In this document: in pieces, positions 62,517 through 64,000 of the stretch
How the letters are laid out: each line of letters opens with the position of its first letter
Numbering within the stretch: the first letter of the stretch is position 1
DNA from: Leptolyngbya sp. PCC 7375
GTDB lineage: Bacteria > Cyanobacteriota > Cyanobacteriia > Phormidesmidales > Phormidesmidaceae
Assembly (NCBI RefSeq): GCF_000316115.1
Contig: NZ_JH993793.1
Location: forward strand, 80,485 to 144,484
Direction of reading: 5' to 3'
Length of the DNA stretch: 64,000 bases
Position numbers and translations under genes: made by a program
The notes under the pieces: model-generated
Databases searched by the model: none
What the model was told of the DNA's origin: nothing
What the model saw: the letters and a program-made list of their open reading frames with translations, nothing else

Positions 62517-63645
62517 GCCTATGTATAGGACACTGTTGGCGAACTCAGATTGCAGCAAAAAATCGATAAGCTGAGGCAGATCTATCGTTATCAGGAAGTG
62601 TGATCGCTATGTCCCTAAAGCCCCAACCAGACTTGCTAGTGCCTGCCGATACACTGCGAGTCGCCAAAGCAGTCTTCACGAAAGGCAATCCATACGTGAC
62701 GCTACATGATGAACTCGGCCCTATCTTTGAAGACACCGACTTCACCGAGCTATTCTCAAAGGTCGGTCAGTCGGCCATTCCACCGTGGAGACTGGCTTTG
62801 GTCACCATCATGCAGTTCCGTGAAAACCTATCTGACCGCCAAGCTGCCGAAGCCGTGCGCTCGCGTATCGACTGGAAGTATCTGCTGCGGCTAGAGCTGA
62901 CTGACACTGGCTTCGACTACAGTGTCCTGAGCGAGTTTCGGGGCCGCTTGCTAGCAGGCAACGTTGAACACCTGCTACTCGATAAACTGCTGGAGCGCTG
63001 TCAAGAATTAAGCCTAGTCAAAGCCGGTGGGAAGCAACGTACCGACTCCACCCGTGTCTTAGGCGCAATCCGTAGCTTGAACCGTTTAGAAGTGGTCGGT
63101 GAAACGCTACGCGCTGCACTCAATGACTTAGCTGTACTAGCTCCCGAATGGTTGCAGCAGGTAGCGCCAGAAGATTGGTATCAACGCTATGGACGGCGCA
63201 TAGAAGACTATCGACTGCCGTCAAAACCAGCAGAGCGCACAGCCTACGCGCAACAGGTTGGAGAAGATGGTGACTACCTACTCAAATGCCTAGCCGACTC
63301 AGAGATAGCCACCGAAGGGAAAGCTCTTAAAACAGTGCAAGCGCTAGAGGAACTTTGGCCATATCACTATGAATACAACAATCAGGTGGATGGCCCGAGC
63401 CTGCGTTGGAAAAGCGACAAACAGATAGCGAAGAAGACACCTACTATCGAGTCACCCTATGACACAGACGTACGCTATCGCCGTCGCTGTGGCACCACTT
63501 GGACAGGCTATATCACCCACTTGAGTGAAACCTGCGATGACGACAGCTGTCATTTGATTACCCATGTGATGACGACTGATGCCAGTGTCCATGAGGCGCA
63601 ATGCGTTGACGACATTCACCAGGCACTAATCGACAAACATCTTGG
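62517..63645 (+). pseudogene. IS1182-type transposase, 3' part replaced by a Tn3 end
   Basis: From ATG 62609, MSLKPQPDLLVPADTLRVAK is followed by the DUF772-type N-terminal domain (IPPWRLALVTIMQFRENLSD and RIDWKYLLRLELTDTGFDYS, then VLSEFRGRLL) and the start of the DDE core (QRTDSTRVLGAIRSLNRLE). After HQALIDKHLG the frame enters the Tn3 end sequence and stops at 63730. The catalytic C-terminus is missing. The left element end is probably near 62526 (TAGGACACTGTTGGCGAAC); its right end was lost with the 3' part of the gene. Confidence 0.88.
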
Positions 63646-64000
63646 TTTTTTTTGCACAACCCCTCGAAAAGGTATAGTCCAGAATGAGACAGGTGAGTCT
63701 CATTCGAGCGGCAACTGTATCAAAAGCTGAAGAATCGCTTTCATATCAATGAGTTCAGGCTGTCTATTGAATTCATAGCGGCCATAGAAGTTGATGTGCT
63801 GCCACGCGACCGGTGATACCTGGCTGAGCATGGCCACCCTGGCCGCATCACCGCAGCTATCGCTGTGAGTCAAGAGGTCAGACAATATGGAGGCGTTGTA
63901 ATAAATGATGCAGTTGGTTAGTAAACGAGCGCAGTCCCCCATATCTGTTGCTCATATTCAGTCTTGAAGCGCAGTTTCCCAAAATTTGCATAGGAAACAG
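63644..64000 (-). mobile_element. Second Tn3-family end with frameshifted 3' tnpA (runs off the window)
   Basis: This 357-base stretch matches 43214-43570 almost base for base. I count one substitution (CCAGAATGAG versus CCAGGATGAG) and one missing C in the run near 63935 (five C versus six). The missing C shifts the transposase frame, so this tnpA copy is a pseudogene unless the deletion is a sequencing slip. Orientation is the same as the first copy. The remainder lies beyond the window. Confidence 0.9.

Overview
The window looks like a large conjugative-type plasmid (or plasmid-derived contig) from a filamentous or Acaryochloris/Leptolyngbya-like cyanobacterium. I infer this from HIP1-type GCGATCGC octamers, a DUF1816 protein, cyanobacterial-style NB-ARC/WD40 and CHAT proteins, and a phosphoketolase. 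The ParA/ParB pair with palindromic sites, a MobF relaxase and type IV secretion genes point to a plasmid. The genus is an inference; I see no rRNA or tRNA gene.

Layout. 0-4.5 kb: maintenance. It holds the 3' part of a probable replication gene, parB-parA on the minus strand with two identical-core palindromes (probable parS/operator), and a winged-helix Rep-like gene. 4.6-10.9 kb: cargo. It holds unknown genes, a group II intron 3' remnant, a TauE/SafE transporter, a receiver-only response regulator, a small XRE regulator and a Phd/ParE-type toxin-antitoxin pair. 11-13.8 kb: a probable leading region with a very long hairpin, ardC, DUF2958 and DUF6876 genes, each of the last two preceded by a hairpin. 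13.8-17.7 kb: a MobF relaxase without a helicase core and three co-transcribed accessory genes. 17.7-23.8 kb: cargo with an XRE-NB-ARC-WD40 STAND protein and a membrane NYN-domain protein. 24.0-38.4 kb: a T4SS operon (VirB2-, VirB3-, VirB4-, VirB5-, VirB6-, VirB8-, VirB10-like proteins, T4CP, unknown proteins, a membrane-anchored Mrr nuclease). virB4 is cut by an IS3-family insertion with a 3-bp target duplication, so transfer is probably disabled in this copy. 38.5-41.7 kb: ssb, HU, a degenerate ADP-ribosylglycohydrolase and a methylase-like protein lacking its catalytic motif.

43.2-49.5 kb is a nested transposon graveyard. A Tn3-family remnant truncates a CHAT gene and abuts a DDE element, which is split by an IS4-type element (9-bp target duplication), which is itself split by a serine-recombinase element. 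49.6-62.5 kb is a visibly more GC-rich stress/metabolism island: infA, DUF1816, broken CPBP and dnaJ genes, cbpM, phosphoketolase, an HPF-like protein, a PPOX-fold protein, an eRF1-domain-3-like protein, rhodanese, glgX, a P-type ATPase and a cut GAF gene. It ends in a truncated IS1182-type transposase and a second, almost identical Tn3 end in the same orientation as the first.

Most functional names are family-level recognition by eye. No database search was possible, and boundaries of decayed elements are estimates.
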